A stretch of 64,000 bases of DNA from the NCBI GenBank assembly GCA_028274465.1, contig CM051456.1:125132880-125196879 (forward strand), read 5' to 3'. The translations under genes and the position numbers were made by a program. Under the pieces are notes generated by a model. It was not told the DNA's origin. It made no database searches and saw only the letters and a list, made by a program, of their open reading frames with translations. This document shows positions 13,481 to 25,209 of this stretch, piece by piece. Numbering within the stretch: the stretch's first letter is position 1; the number at the start of each line of letters is the position of its first letter. The stretch is from Plantago ovata. Taxonomy: Eukaryota > Streptophyta > Magnoliopsida > Lamiales > Plantaginaceae.

Positions 13481-14786
13481 TTGGAAGAATAGAAATTGAA
13501 TTTAACACCGATGAACTGATGAAGATATAATTAGAGACCTTAGAACTAACTTCACAATTTTCTTCTCTAAATTAAGAACTCAATCCAGATTGATTGAAGT
13601 AGCAACTTGAAGTACCTAGTAAGAGAAGTGAAATTTGTGAGTGTTAAGGTTCAGCATGGTTTAACTAGGTTGGAGTTGATCCAACGCAGTGAAGATTTTA
13701 GCAAAGTAAGGCCTAGAGAGTTGAGTTGAATAGTGCTTACCTTGCTATTTCATTTATGAGACCATGAGGGTATATCTTGACATGTTTGGTGTGTCTTCTC
13801 ATGTTTCTCGAGATTAACGCCTACGAGTAGCCTAGCTTGTAACCAGTATCGAATCAACACGTTCCTACTTAAGATATGGAGGTGCCCCTAGACTTGTCAT
13901 AATTGGCTCAGATAGTTTCCAAGACGTTGGAGCGAGGGTTAACTAATTCGCCGGAATGGCTGCGAATTCCGTACTAAATCGAAATACGGGATCGAACGAA
14001 TCGCTGGAATTCGCGTATTTTTCCGGTGAAAGATGTGAATTATCGAACTCGACAAAACTCGAAAAATACAGAACATGGATGAATTATTTTTTGTAATGGT
14101 GAACTCGAAAGAGTTTTGTGAAGGAATTGGAAGAAGATTCATGGAGAATTTGATTGAATTTACAGAGATCGACTTTTAATCTGAAACGCACGCAGGATGA
14201 AGACGATGAAGTGAGAAAGAAGAAACCAAAAGTACAAAAATGCCCTTGACTTGACTGTTAATGGATATTGGACTTGAATTGGAGTATTGGACATAGGATT
14301 GGAGTTTAAATAGGTTAGTTGGGTTTGATAGTAGTGGCCCAAAACTCAAAATTTAACATTTACTATTAGGCTAGAGTATCTTTGCATCAAAATTGAAATA
14401 GCATGATTACTTTAAATTAAAAATTAAAATAACATAATATTAAGCGTATTAAAAATATGGAAAAATATTAAGTGTATTAGAAAAAGAATTACGAATTATG
14501 TAACACATATAACCCCCCACCGTATCAACTACATTTTGGCGTATTACGTATTCGTATTACGGATTCGAATTAGGCGTACTATGAATAGGTAACCTTGGTT
14601 GGAGCTTCGTCCATTTGTAATATCTGTAATATGAGAAGCTAAGAAATCGTAATACACTTCAAAGTGCACAACACTTGTTATGGACCTCGAGGGGTGAAAA
14701 GTCATGATGGCTGACCTCGAACTCAAAGTCCTGTCTGCCTTGAACGTAGATAGGTCATAGGTGTGCTATAGATATGTCTTTATTTC

Positions 14787-14860
14787 ATGCTAGACTTAGT
14801 ATATTACACCACCAAGACACATGTATGTGTCTTGGTGGTGTAATAGACTAAATCTAGCAT
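14787..14860. repeat. 74-bp near-perfect palindrome (hairpin)
   Basis: Two 36-nt arms around a central GT. The inner 20 nt of each arm (ATTACACCACCAAGACACAT and its complement) pair perfectly. The outer 16 nt (ATGCTAGACTTAGTAT against the complement of AGACTAAATCTAGCAT) pair with two mismatches. No gene overlaps it. It may be a tiny foldback element or a small-RNA hairpin. Confidence 0.75.
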
Positions 14861-15905
14861 CTCATAAACCATACATATATATGCCCCATCAAATACTATC
14901 CCTTAATCAAAATTTAATGTCTAACTTTATAGTTAACTGAGATTGTCAAGTTAGTTAAGGTAGTTCCGTCGGTAAAGTTTGTTCGGTGATGCATATTCAT
15001 TTTATTAGTCTTAGATCACTGTCGGTTTTGGTTGTGAGTCTAATTTGGCGTGCAATTCTTATGCACGGTTTTGTACTCGTACATGTTATTTTGCTGATTA
15101 AAGAGCTTCAATCACACGGACACAAGTTAGTGAGTTGCTTGTTACAAAAGTCTCCATCACCGTTATTAGGCCCGTGGGCTACTTACCAGTAATAAGACTT
15201 GGGCTAACTCCTTTGAGCCTAGTTACACCTTGAAGGTGAAACAATTTGCGCCGACGGTGTCCGAACCCAACTCACTCCATTCCGATGTCATCTTTCTTCT
15301 AATCCTTTTGAGAAAATAATCAAGATTTATAAATGTAAAAGTGCACCATATATATGAATAAAATCATTTTTAACTTTTAATTTTGAATCTCTACATATTA
15401 CTCATCTATTTTTTTATTATATACGTATTCTATTTTTGTCCGTTTCTTTTGATTCTATACGTTTCTATTTTTGGCAAATCTTTATCTCACAACTTTATTG
15501 TGGATCCTGCCACTATACCAACACACTACACTCATTATATAAACCTCATAAAACTCCTATACAAAAGCAAACGTATAGAATCCAGAAAAAAGATGAGTAT
15601 TTTGTAACGTCCCAATCACTAATGGGCCAAAAGTCCGACTTTTTGGGCCAACACGATTATTCCTGAACTGCTTTTCAAGGTGAAACAGTGGACCACATTT
15701 TACCCTCACTAGTGCAAGCACTAGAAACATTACAGTAGGTCACCCATCTTAGATTTCTTCATAGAAAATGACCTTAACACTAAAGTTTTTATGAATGAAT
15801 TACATAAAATGAAAGTTCACCTTGTTGATATGAGTATCGTTTTCAATTGTCTAAAATGTTTAAAATTTTGCGACATTATGAATTCCATAATAATGTTTTT
15901 GTAGG

Positions 15906-15908
<3 letters not shown>

Positions 15909-15941
<33 letters not shown>
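15909..15941. repeat. (AAT)n microsatellite
   Basis: About eleven uninterrupted AAT/ATA triplets, in gene-poor DNA (14861-16278) where nothing else was recognised. Confidence 0.85.
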
Positions 15942-16298
15942 TTCGTCCAAATGTGCAGAGAACATGTACTCATTCATTCCCTTTGCGTTCTCTACGTTTG
16001 GAGAACTTGACACGGAGGCTCTGACTACACTTTCCCGTCTTAAGCATCTTTCCGTTAGTCACTCTAATAGTGCTAAGAGTGGTATTTTTCTGTTTCATAG
16101 ATTAAGTTTTTGTATTTAGAAGGGGGTGGGAGCACAACTTGTTGCTAGACTTCCATTTAACTTTACGTGATAATAAAGTGCATTATTTATAAAATAAAAT
16201 AATAATAATAATAAAATAAGTTCACAATGATGATAATAATGTTTTACTAAGATTCATGCATGTTGGACTACTTTTTTTTAGTAGTGGTTAAATTCATT

Positions 16299-16698
16299 TT
16301 TTTTTTTAAAACGGCTAAAAATTTCATTAATTAAACGAGCATAAGTAATGCTCGGAACAAATCCAATACAAGCGAGACCAACACCTAAACCCCAATACCC
16401 AAACATACACCTTCGGCTAAAACCCAAACCTAGCAAACACCAAAACCTAACGGACACCTTTGACCTAAAATCCAAACCTAACGGACACCTTTGGGCTAAA
16501 ACCCAAACCTTAACCACGAAAGTCACCACTTGTCGAAATCAACGCCTCCACCACCACCATAGTCGTCACCACCACCGCCTCCAAATTCCTCACAACCAAC
16601 ATAATCACCACCACCACCTAGTCATCACTATCGTAACCACCGCCTCACCACCATTCAACCTCCAAAATCATCACCACCACCGCCTACCATCGCCTCCA
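16299..16698 (-). mobile_element. 5'-truncated LINE-like retrocopy with 20-bp target duplication
   Basis: The 20-bp word TAGTAGTGGTTAAATTCATT occurs perfectly at 16279-16298 and 16699-16718. The 400 bp between them end, on the minus strand, in AATTTTTAGCCGTTTTAAAA plus an A run abutting one copy of the duplication. That is the signature of L1-type target-primed insertion. The body, read on the plus strand, contains a repeated AACGGACACCTTTG block and a CCACCACCG-rich part. No reverse transcriptase remains. Confidence 0.75.
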
Positions 16699-16718
16699 TA
16701 GTAGTGGTTAAATTCATT

Positions 16719-17868
16719 AAAGATAAAGCAACTACTCTAATGAATGAGTACTAATTAATTAATGCTGATCCTTAAAGCTTAAGCAAAGTCAACAATATGT
16801 TTATGAATGACATAATACATTTAGCTGCAACATTAATGACTGTGAGTAATTGCACACATTTCTGATCAGCTGTGCACATTAATTCTCTAGTCTTACTTAT
16901 AAGCTTAATAATAATTAGTTAATGTACCGTTGCGTCTTGTGTATAGATTGAAAGCCATGAGCCATGATATCTCTTCCGACTAGCTTGAATTTGAATTTGT
17001 TTCTCAAATGTACGGAGTAGATAACATAAGTTAAGGAATATTTAAGTATTGAAAACTTCATTCATTTAATCTATGATCTATCTTTTCTCATATTTTATAA
17101 TATAGATGCACATGATTTAGGAAAATCATTATTATCCACCGAAAATGCTTGCCGAAATCTTATGGTTAGAGGTACTAAAGAAATGTACTTGAGACTCCAG
17201 AGATTTTAAGTCGGTCGAGCGTATGTGTAATGACCGAATTCGGACTTCTGTGCTTGTTCTGGCGATACCATGTATATTTACACCTCCCTTAAAACAGGGA
17301 TGGTCATAGAATCAAATTTATGAGTATTGAAGGGGGTTTCACTTGATACCCTGCGTTCACATCGGTTAAAAGCATAGTATATAGATACAAATCATCGGTA
17401 CCAAAACTTTCAAGCTATTTTAAAATAAATTCGTGAAGTTATCTTCTCCAAAACGGAAATTATTATACCTCAAAATATTTGGATTTGAGTTGATTTCACC
17501 CGTTCCGTCTCGGTTAAACTTTGCAATTGTTGTTGAGCATCTCTTATGCCATTTTTAATAGTATATGGTAATTTTGGCCGTTTATAAAAAAGAAAAATTG
17601 AAAACAAACCAAGAGAGCCAAAAACCCAAAAATCACAATATATTTCACTATTTTCATCTGACAAAATTTACAGATACAAAGCCCTTAAAAGGAGGTATAT
17701 AACTAACAGATCACTTTTTAGATCTCGTGGAAAAATCAAAAGAATAACCCAAGGTTGAAATCTCGAGAGAAAATTAACCTAAATTCACCCCATAAATTAT
17801 CAAAAAAGATTAAAAAAAAAAAACAGAAATAAAAAGACCCACCCATATACGTGCTATCTAAATTTCTC
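16719..17868. other. Intergenic, downstream of neprosin gene
   Basis: No gene or element recognised. The part nearest 17868 is presumably 3' UTR of the neprosin-domain gene. Confidence 0.4.
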
Positions 17869-20800
17869 TCAAGGACATCTCGAATTTTTCCCTGGTCCTC
17901 CATAATAAAAATAATTACCCCACACTCTATTAATTCCCCCTTGTATATCGTAACAATTCGAATGATCCGCCAATACACGAAGGTTCGATAGAGGGATCAA
18001 ACTGTTATCCCAATCAACTACTTGGAGGTTCCGGAAATAAGATGCTTTTCCAAACCCTTCTCCTGCAAAATGCCCGCTCCCCATTTGCGTTGACGTGTGC
18101 CCCCCTGTACTCCGGCTATTAACAACTTCACCCCCAAATTGCACCATACTTGCATGATCCCTAAGGTGTGTGAATAAGAAAGATGGCCAATACCCAACCA
18201 AAACCCCATTTCCGAACTCTAGCCACCAATTTCCATGTTTTGGGTCCTGCATAATCGACAAGAGTGTTATGTTCCAATTTCATTTCTACGCATTTCACGT
18301 TAAAGATTGCAAACGTATATACTCTGTTAATGTATTTAACACTACTTCAACTAGTTTGTGGGTTTTTAGACAATCCAACTAAACTTTAGTGGGTCAAATG
18401 AGATCAAATATCCTTGCTTGGAAAAGAAGAGTGGAGAGGAATCTTAGAAAGGAAAAAAGCCACAAGCAAAATAATTGTGTCCATTTAGCAATTCAAGGTA
18501 AAATTCCACTCTTTCAAGTATAGCACTATCTACTCTTTTAGCCATGCATAGAGAGCATATATATGTACACAACATGACTATATGAGTATGCTAGCTACTT
18601 GATGAACATATGCATGATGAAAGTTTAGCTCAACTTTGCCTTTTTCTTTTCCCTCTCATTCAAAGAATACAAATAATTTCTAGTATAGCATATTAAAAAC
18701 AAAGTTCTAATTATTATTTCCCCTTTTCTTTTACTTAAAGGACAATCCATCAATATGACAATATTTATCCTTTAATTTCTTTTTGTCGGTGTGTACATCT
18801 TGGGCGCCAAGAATATTATTATATTATATTCTTCCCCTAAAGTTTACATATCCTTTGCACTTTAGTCCATTTCTTGTTAACCAATTTCACTTAGTTATGT
18901 TATTTAAAAAAAATAAAAAAATTCACTTAGTTATGGTGTACATTTCTGACTCATGCTCCAAGAAATAAGCTTCAAACACTTGGTAAAAGAACAAGAAATG
19001 AAGTCAAATAAAGAAAGTAAAATTTAGCAGTAAAAAAATAACTATTTACCTTCCATATTAAGAGGCTAATGTCAAATTGACCCCCTCTATAAGAAGAGGT
19101 AGGGGAAATAGCAGCACCGATTGCAATTTTATTGTTGGTCTGCACAAATCCTGAGCAAAGCAAATTGTAACAGCCTGTTGCTTGATATGCATCACTCTGC
19201 ATGCACACATCATAATAATTAACCTTTAATTAATCACTCCTCATCTTGAATAATTAAAAATTAATCACCATCGTACTAACCATATGCATGCGTGGTTGAT
19301 CAAATGATTAAAGTAAACACAAACATTAATTAAACATTGCTCTTTTAGTAAAATAAAAACCAACCAAATGTTTAGTAAAAAAGTTATTAAAAAAAAAAAA
19401 AAGAAACTTACTGTCCAGTAGGTGAAGAACCTAGGATAGTTGTCCCCATATAGCTCTGGACTAACCTGTTTTCATAAAAACACTTCAATTAGCTGCAATT
19501 TTATGTGCAAGGGTAGCTGAAAAATGTAATTGCTTCTGAGAGTAGTAAAAATGTACTGCTACAAACTTTATGGGATACATATACAGTCTTCCCGCTTCTC
19601 GTAATCAACGTCACATAAGTTTCTAGCTGAGCATGTGATGTTGATCCAAGAGACAGTCTCTCACAAATACTTCTCAAAATGTAATGACCATTAAGGAATG
19701 GTAACTGACATACCCCCTTTAACGGGTTTCCATCAAACGGTAACACACTCCGATAGATGATTATAACTTATCGTAAAATCGCAGTATGCGGTTAAAGTTA
19801 ACATAGAGAGGAGTGGAGTGTGAAGTAGTGACATGCCTGCCAACCAGCTTCAATGGTGTTGAGATCATCACCAAATGAACCAGCAATGACCCACATTTGG
19901 GACAGGCTAAATTCGTACTGGCTTGCAACCCTAGGAGCCCACACATTTATGCTTGCTTTAGCCCCATAGTATTCATTTCCAGACACATAACCAACCGCAT
20001 GCTGCATAAGTGTCAAAAGACAAAAAATATATTGCATACATTTAGAAATCTGACACAAGCATAATCAAAGAGTTAAATGCCAACTACTTGTAAACTTTCT
20101 AAATGTACATGAACAACAACTTCAATGCTAGTAGTTGGAGTTGCAGTTATCAAATTGTGGTGTGTGTAGTAGTAGTAAAAAATTTCTAAGTACTGACCTC
20201 ATGGCCATTGCTTGAGGTATCTCTTCTAACTGGCCTTATTTTTCGTCCAAATCGACGGATAGAACTCGCTCTAAGAACGTCTTGTTCGCTTGTTCTTCTG
20301 ATCGGAATCGTGCCTTCCGGGCAACATTCGTTTGACATGCTCCACAGCTGGAAGTTCTCTTCGAACATGCCGGTTGTTGATTCGTATCCGTTTGGCCTTT
20401 CGGGTGGATCCTTCACATTCAAGAAAATGCACAAAATTAGTTTTAGTACTTAGTAGTACAGCAAATGTTATTAGCTCATTAAAGATTTACCATAGGCCTT
20501 TGTCCTTGTAATTGGGGATGATCAAAAGCTGGTTGTTCATGAGAGAACACACAATCTATGATATCACCATCAGGACTCTGTACAAAACAAAAGTTCATTA
20601 GAAACAAAATGAAAACAAGACGAATAAAGAGCAAAACAGGACAAAAATAGAGTGGGAAAACGAAAAGTAGGATATGCCTTTAACTTTGAAAAACTGAGAC
20701 ATTGCAAATAACTCCCTCTATTTTGAGCAAAACCTTCACAAAATAAAGTCATGTGTACTAAAGAAAAAGGTACTTAATCTTGCTTCAAACAACTTGGAAT

Positions 20801-21362
20801 CATTCATTTGCATCTGGAAATCAATATAGCATGTTTAAATTGCTAATCAACTAACTTAAGACACTAAAGAACAGGGCAAAACAGGGCAAAAACAGGGAAA
20901 ATGTAAATTAGGATATGCCTTTACTTGTAAAACCTTCAAACATTGCAAATAACTCCCTCTCTAATGAACGGGTATGCAATAAAAAAGGTCACTTAATCTT
21001 GCTTCAGACAACATGGGATCATTCATTTGCATCTGTAAATCTCTATGGCATATTTAAATTGCTAATTAACCAACTCAAGACACTAAAGAAACAGAGCAAA
21101 ACAGGGTAAAAACAGGGCAGACACAAGTGACTAGCTAATCAGTTACCTGAAATGTCTTAACAGGAGGCTTATTGATTTTCACCAGCTGATCCTTGACAAA
21201 CTTCAACTTCTTGGCCTCATCAACGGGTCGAAAAACCTGTTTTGTCCGGTTGAAACCGTCGGATTGAACCGGACAAACAGAGGAAATAAAGAAGAAGAAG
21301 AAAACAAAAGTAGAAACTACTGGAGAACATTTAGAAGTAGAAGAAGAAGAAGAAGCAGCCAT
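17869..21362 (-). CDS. Neprosin-domain (DUF239) putative secreted glutamic peptidase
   Basis: Member of the large plant neprosin family, named after a prolyl endopeptidase of Nepenthes fluid; most members are uncharacterised. Seven exons on the minus strand: 21362-21147, 20577-20491, 20410-20198, 20001-19837, 19465-19412, 19196-19050, 18246-17869, giving 419 residues, normal for the family. The start at 21362 begins MAASSSSSTSK and runs into a hydrophobic signal peptide (STFVFFFFFISSVCPVQS). An in-frame ATG at 21461 would add 33 residues and hide the signal, so I prefer 21362. The activation-peptide-like segment covers about residues 45-140 (INKPPVKTFQSPDGDIIDCV). The neprosin domain follows, with HAVGYVSGNEYYGAKASINV, IEAGWQVSPELYGDN, SDAYQATGCYNLLCSGFVQ, WWLEFGNGVLVGYWPS and VQFGGEVVNS. 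The glutamates in IEAGW and GGEV are candidates for the catalytic pair (inferred from family knowledge). The exon 4 donor is GC (CAG|GCATGT). Confidence 0.9.
20636..21108. repeat. Tandem duplication of about 240 bp in neprosin intron 1
   Basis: Two adjacent copies (about 20636-20877 and 20880-21108). Both contain AGGATATGCCTTTA, CATTGCAAATAACTCCCTCT, CTTAATCTTGCTTCA, ATCATTCATTTGCATCTG and a 3' part ending near ACACTAAAGAA, separated by AACAGGGCAAAA units. The copies differ by substitutions and small indels, so the event is not very recent. Confidence 0.8.
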
Positions 21363-21462
21363 TTTGAGGGAATTCTTCTTGTCTGTATTTTCTTCTAATA
21401 ACAAGACTCTTTGTACACATTGATGTTGTCTTCTTGTGTTAAGATACTCAGAATTTTCCATA

Positions 21463-22443
21463 GCCTATAGAATGAGCTCAGCTTAGCAGCAACAGCTCAC
21501 CATTCCCCAGCAAAAAATATTGAAACTTCTTTTTTTTTCTTTATTTCTTCTTCTTCTGGTGCACTTGTAGCAGTACTACCTGGTGCTAGTTTTTATATTC
21601 TGACAAAGTGTAGGACTTCAAGGCTGAATATTGATTAGAAAAACATGGAAATAATGGATTTGGGGGTGGATTTTAAGAGTTTTGCCCATGTGGTTTGAGG
21701 GATGTAAACCATATAAATATGGGGTTGTGCCCAAGACATGCAATTATGACTTGTTTAATTTCATTTTCAACTTGAAAGAGAATGAGAAAAGAAGAGAGAA
21801 ATAAAACTGGTGGAGAAAGAGAATGATATATATAGGGAGGTGGGGTGTTTTATGTTTCCAGTCTCCAATACAAAGACTGAAACTTTAACTTTTTGTGTCA
21901 AAAAATATTGTAGAGTAGAGGGTGGATTGGTAATTTTACTAGTATGGGAAATTGCAATTAAGTCCATTGACTTATGGGTTATTATTGTATGGAGATGTTA
22001 CTTATTCTTTACTTTCACTTTGAAGACAGAAAGGGAACTACAGAAGTGATTCTGGATTTTCCAAAGTGGCTTGGTTTCTTACTTTGGGTGTTTCTCTTTC
22101 TCACTTCCCTAGATGTTCTTTGTGTTGTGGCAGCTGCTAACTTGTTTATTTTAATTAATTTGGAACTTTCAATTCTCCATAAATTCCAAATTAGTTATTT
22201 ATTGGAGGTTTAGTATAAGCTCATATGTGATAATTAAACTACATTTCTCACTAAAACTGGAAAAGAACTTTACAAACTCTTTTGAATGGGAAATATAAAA
22301 GGATTTGTTGCTCTACTATTACCCAGATATTTTTTTTTATTATTATAACCGATTCAACTTGCATATATAGTATTCACTCTGTCTCATATCAAATGCCACA
22401 TATTTTATCTATATTTATACCAAGTAAAGTTTGTGTTTAAATA
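21463..22443. other. Upstream region of neprosin gene
   Basis: Presumed promoter and 5' flank, with CTTCTT-rich tracts at about 21530-21560. No confident element. From about 22371 a degenerate Stowaway-like end (TATTCACTCTGTCTCATA) precedes the MITE at 22444. Confidence 0.3.
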
Positions 22444-22713
22444 AGAGCATTCCTTATGGTTCTTATGGTTGAGGCTTAATTAAGAGGCTTTTAACATATA
22501 ATTTCCAAAAAAACCCATTCCAAATGAAGTCTCAAATAGTTTGGGGGCTTAATTTAATTTTTTTTATTTGTGGGACCCACATTAATCCTCTTAATGTTCC
22601 TTGTGGGTCCCATATTTGAGGCTTAAATTGAAGCTACTAATTAGTAGCCCCTTTATAGCCCCCATTGGAAAGCCTCAATTAAGCCCCAAAAAAGCCTTCA
22701 TAAGGAATGCTCT
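22444..22713. mobile_element. MITE, 270 bp, flanked by TA
   Basis: Terminal inverted repeats AGAGCATTCCTTATG at the left and CATAAGGAATGCTCT at the right, with TA on both outer sides (22442-22443 and 22714-22715). The interior is non-coding and partly self-complementary around GAGGCTTAATTAAG. The superfamily is uncertain: TA suggests Tc1/mariner, but TAA/TTA would also fit PIF/Harbinger. Confidence 0.7.
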
Positions 22714-23714
22714 TAGACTAAGTCAAAATTAAATTTAGTATTCCAAGTGTTTCAAAAGTCAAAGCTGAAAACCAAGCTTCGAATAAGTTTAACATGCATT
22801 TAAATTAAAAATATTCTATCTAAAATATCTAAGATTTGAACTTCAATAAGTTAACAAGTTCTTCATCACATCACATGCATTGGTATTTCGCTATGGTCAG
22901 GATGGTATAATCACAAATTCTCCTCCTATAGAATTCAAACCTATGCCAAGAGGATTTAACCATTTGAGCCGAGCCAACCCTTGTGAGAAAAAAATACTAC
23001 TAGTAGCTTTTTATATATATTTATGGTGACACTTTTATTTGGAGAAATAAAAAATTACTCGGGTTCAAGATTCATTTGAGGCTAGAGCAAGTAAAGTTGT
23101 TGATGCAGTAAGATAAACTGTGGAGATCTCAATGCATTTGTCTGGATGAATTACGTACGATGATTTCATTTGGAGGATCGATTTATCCAATGAAAGTGAT
23201 GCATGAACATAATCATAATAAAAGTTGTTTAATTTATAAACTAGCAATACAATCTAATGCATTTGTCTGTATTTTTATAATGTTGTGTAGTGAAGTGCAA
23301 TTAAGGTGTCACGCGCGCCTGGTAATTTGCACTGCGTGCTTATGCAGGCGTTGTATTGTATATTGTATTTGTATAAATAAAATCATTTCTGTATGAATAG
23401 AGTATATTTTATATATCATGTAAGAAGATCAAATATGAATATGCATGTGCATGCGTGTCTTTTTGGGTTCTCTCATTTTTCGGGCTCTAAACATTTTGCC
23501 CCACCACCCCCGGCTCTATATTGATCCTTTTCTTTTCACTTATTAATCATTTTGTTATATTTTGATTTGTTGGTTTTATCTCTACAACTGGATCTGTTAG
23601 GATTTTTATAAGATGAAAGAACTAGTTTGAACTTTTGAGTATATGTGAAATTCAGATATTTATATTACTTCTCCAACATGTTTGTTATAAAGGGCTCTAT
23701 TCGAGCTAATAATA

Positions 23715-23890
23715 CTCCACCGACACTATTTCTTGATTTTTAGTCTTTATAATTGTATTTAATAAATTACAACCAATACGTCTAATAAAGTAAAATCAAC
23801 ACACAATATAACACAATATAATATTATAGTCATCGTTTTAATACCTATGAAAAAAATGTATCAGACTAAATTAAAATGGGACGGAGGTAG
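23715..23890. mobile_element. Stowaway-like MITE, 176 bp
   Basis: Left end CTCCACCGACACTATT and right end GGGACGGAGGTAG (reverse complement CTACCTCCGTCCC), with TA at 23713-23714 and 23891-23892. Subterminal TTAGTCTTTATA and AGACTAAATTAA also pair approximately. It has no coding capacity. Confidence 0.6.
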
Positions 23891-25209
23891 TAATTTAATT
23901 AGCTGTACGGTCATGCAGTGAATGCATTTAACCAGCCGTCCCTCCGGCCCTGCATTTTCTTCTTCTCTCATAAAACTGGTACTGAGAGACTGTCTTCTGT
24001 GACTGTTGTTACTTGTTAGATGAGAACAGGAGTATGAATGTGTAAATTATTCTAAGGAAATTTATTACACGCTTTTACGAATCAATTAGTGTAGGTGTTG
24101 ACAGGAGTTAGGTGGTTGTTGAATGTTGATCGTTGGATAATACTAGTATAACTTCTATTTCTCAAATTTAGGGGAAATCTAGTCTCTAATTTTCTGGAAT
24201 TCCTCTAGTCCGAAAGAGTAGATGGGTTGACTGTATACTTGCAAGGCTGCAAAAGAACTTGTGTTGCTTTATATGAAGAGGGGACAACATATGTAGTTCT
24301 GAAGTGAAATATATTGGGACCGGCTGGTTACAACTTAGAATTATCTCCGTCACGTTCCAACTATACTTTTTGCCCCTAATAATTTAAAAAAAAAAATATT
24401 ACTATGAAATAATAAAAACTTAAAAAATGTTTGGTTAATACTTCCTTTGCAAGAGAGTACTAAAATGAGGTACGTATAATTTAAATTTATCGATGAGATG
24501 AAAAATATTTTTTCATCAGTTTTATTATTTGTTTCTCGTCAGTATATCTTATCAACTTTTAAAATTCAATTGTATATTTTATCACGCAGGTATCGCGCTT
24601 TAATATATTAATAGTGATGTAAACGTCCATTTTTTTTATTTTTTTTTTCTTTCTTACATAGCCCATAATATATTTATTTTGTCTTTGGTCATGACAAGAA
24701 GAAAAGCTGAAATTACAGAGGCATGTCTACGAAAATGGCAAAAAGAAACAAAATGAAGGCAGCAATATGTTGATACGTTACAGGTGATGTGTAACCAAAT
24801 TTGATCTCTTATTACCACATTTTTGATGCATTGTCTTCATCACAAACTTTCATGGTCCCCTTTGCCAAAATAATTCAGTAATTAATAAATTAAGTCGAAT
24901 GAATAATAGGGAAAATAATAATCATGCATTTACTACTCCCTGTTTCACAAAAAATTCTGGCATTCTTGTGAGTTGTGATCCATTCAACTGAAACAAACTT
25001 AAATCGTTAAATTTTGCGTTAGTTAGAGTATATTCTTTTATTTATAACTCAAACCAAAGTATGAGATGCACGCACAATATACTCGATAAACACAAGATCA
25101 AAACCTACATAGTACTGTAGTAATTTACAACAAAAATTATGCTCTACCCTGTATCTCCATTCGTTAATCCACATGTTTAATAGTTTAGGGTAGAAACTTG
25201 ATGAGACTT

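Noticed and set aside
16348..16701. 117-codon open frame with Pro/His-rich product
   Set aside because: It is antisense to the LINE-like retrocopy and built from simple CCACCACCG and AACGGACACC repeats.
22850..22985. Possible second SINE head on the minus strand (GGTTGGCTCGGCTCAAATGG and GGTTTGAATTC)
   Set aside because: Box-like motifs are present but there is no A-rich tail, recognisable body or target duplication.
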